Assembly: GCA_905221605.1 (NCBI GenBank)
Contig: CAJNDS010002323.1
Span: forward strand, 233,501-297,500
DNA length: 64,000 nucleotides
Direction of reading: 5' to 3'
DNA from: Symbiodinium natans
Taxonomy: Eukaryota; Sar; Dinophyceae; Suessiales; Symbiodiniaceae
Part shown: positions 63,922 to 64,000 of the stretch, piece after piece
Layout of the letters: each line of letters opens with the position of its first letter
Position numbering within the stretch: the first letter of the stretch is position 1
Notes under the pieces: generated by a model
What the model saw: the letters and a program-made list of their open reading frames with translations, nothing else
Database searches by the model: none
What the model was told of the DNA's origin: nothing
Program-made: the position numbers and the translations under genes

Positions 63922-64000
63922 CTTGACAGCCCAGTAACCATATTATAATAAGGGTACCCTCTGTTGGGGTTGGTTACTGTTAAACGGGAACTCAGAACCC
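63922..64000. mobile_element. MITE-2 copy c, cut by the window end
   Basis: CTTGACAGCCCAGTAACCAT then ATAAGGGTACCCT matches the left arm and body of MITE-2 copy b. The right terminus would lie beyond position 64000. Confidence 0.7.

Overview
The window looks like nuclear DNA of a dinoflagellate, most plausibly a Symbiodiniaceae-like species. Three things point there. The telomere-type repeat is TTTAGGG/CCCTAAA, present in perfect arrays and as a degenerate background over most of the window. The recognisable genes belong to protein families I know mainly as abundant, uncharacterised dinoflagellate proteins (Cys/His-rich modules, a GLKPCMFCGN-type Cys module, a YxDExxxGN motif, a SKVQN motif). 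Some start codons are preceded by fragments resembling the dinoflagellate spliced leader. There are no ribosome-binding sites, operons, tRNA or rRNA genes that I can support.

Layout. From 1 to about 39.4 kb the sequence is gene-poor and subtelomere-like. Scrambled CCCTAAA/TTTAGGG derivatives occur in both orientations, with clean interstitial arrays, simple repeats and several families of short inverted-repeat elements. Only one convincing gene lies here: a single-exon alpha/beta hydrolase-fold protein on the minus strand (7728-8573) of bacterial-type sequence, in which the expected nucleophile serine is alanine. A possible 135-aa ORF lies at 406-813.

From about 39.4 to 58.3 kb the texture changes to a gene-dense island of about 19 kb. 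AAGTTA-rich sequences bound it, and they are inverted relative to each other. It carries ten gene models: four on plus (39.8-44.7 kb), three on minus (46.0-45.1, 49.0-47.6 and 53.4-49.3 kb) and three on plus (53.5-57.8 kb). Two long-gene starts at 53.40 and 53.50 kb are divergent and about 100 bp apart. Several models need very short introns (40-90 nt) to stay in frame. Two others (42.6-43.4 and 55.8-57.8 kb) need one frame correction each. Minisatellites separate the genes: a 43-bp unit at 41.65-42.36 kb, compound arrays at 46.0-47.0 kb, and an AATAGTGCT-type array at 49.15-49.29 kb. Beyond 58.3 kb the gene-poor telomere-like background resumes to the window end.

How the parts may relate. 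The island could be a large mobile or formerly mobile unit, or simply a cluster of lineage-specific genes between two copies of a dispersed repeat. The longest minus gene (about 1,170 aa as modelled) has motifs faintly like hAT transposases. The commonest inverted-repeat element in the window makes 8-bp target duplications, as hAT elements do. That link is speculative. Exon boundaries are inferred from frame and GT/GC-AG signals only, not from transcripts.
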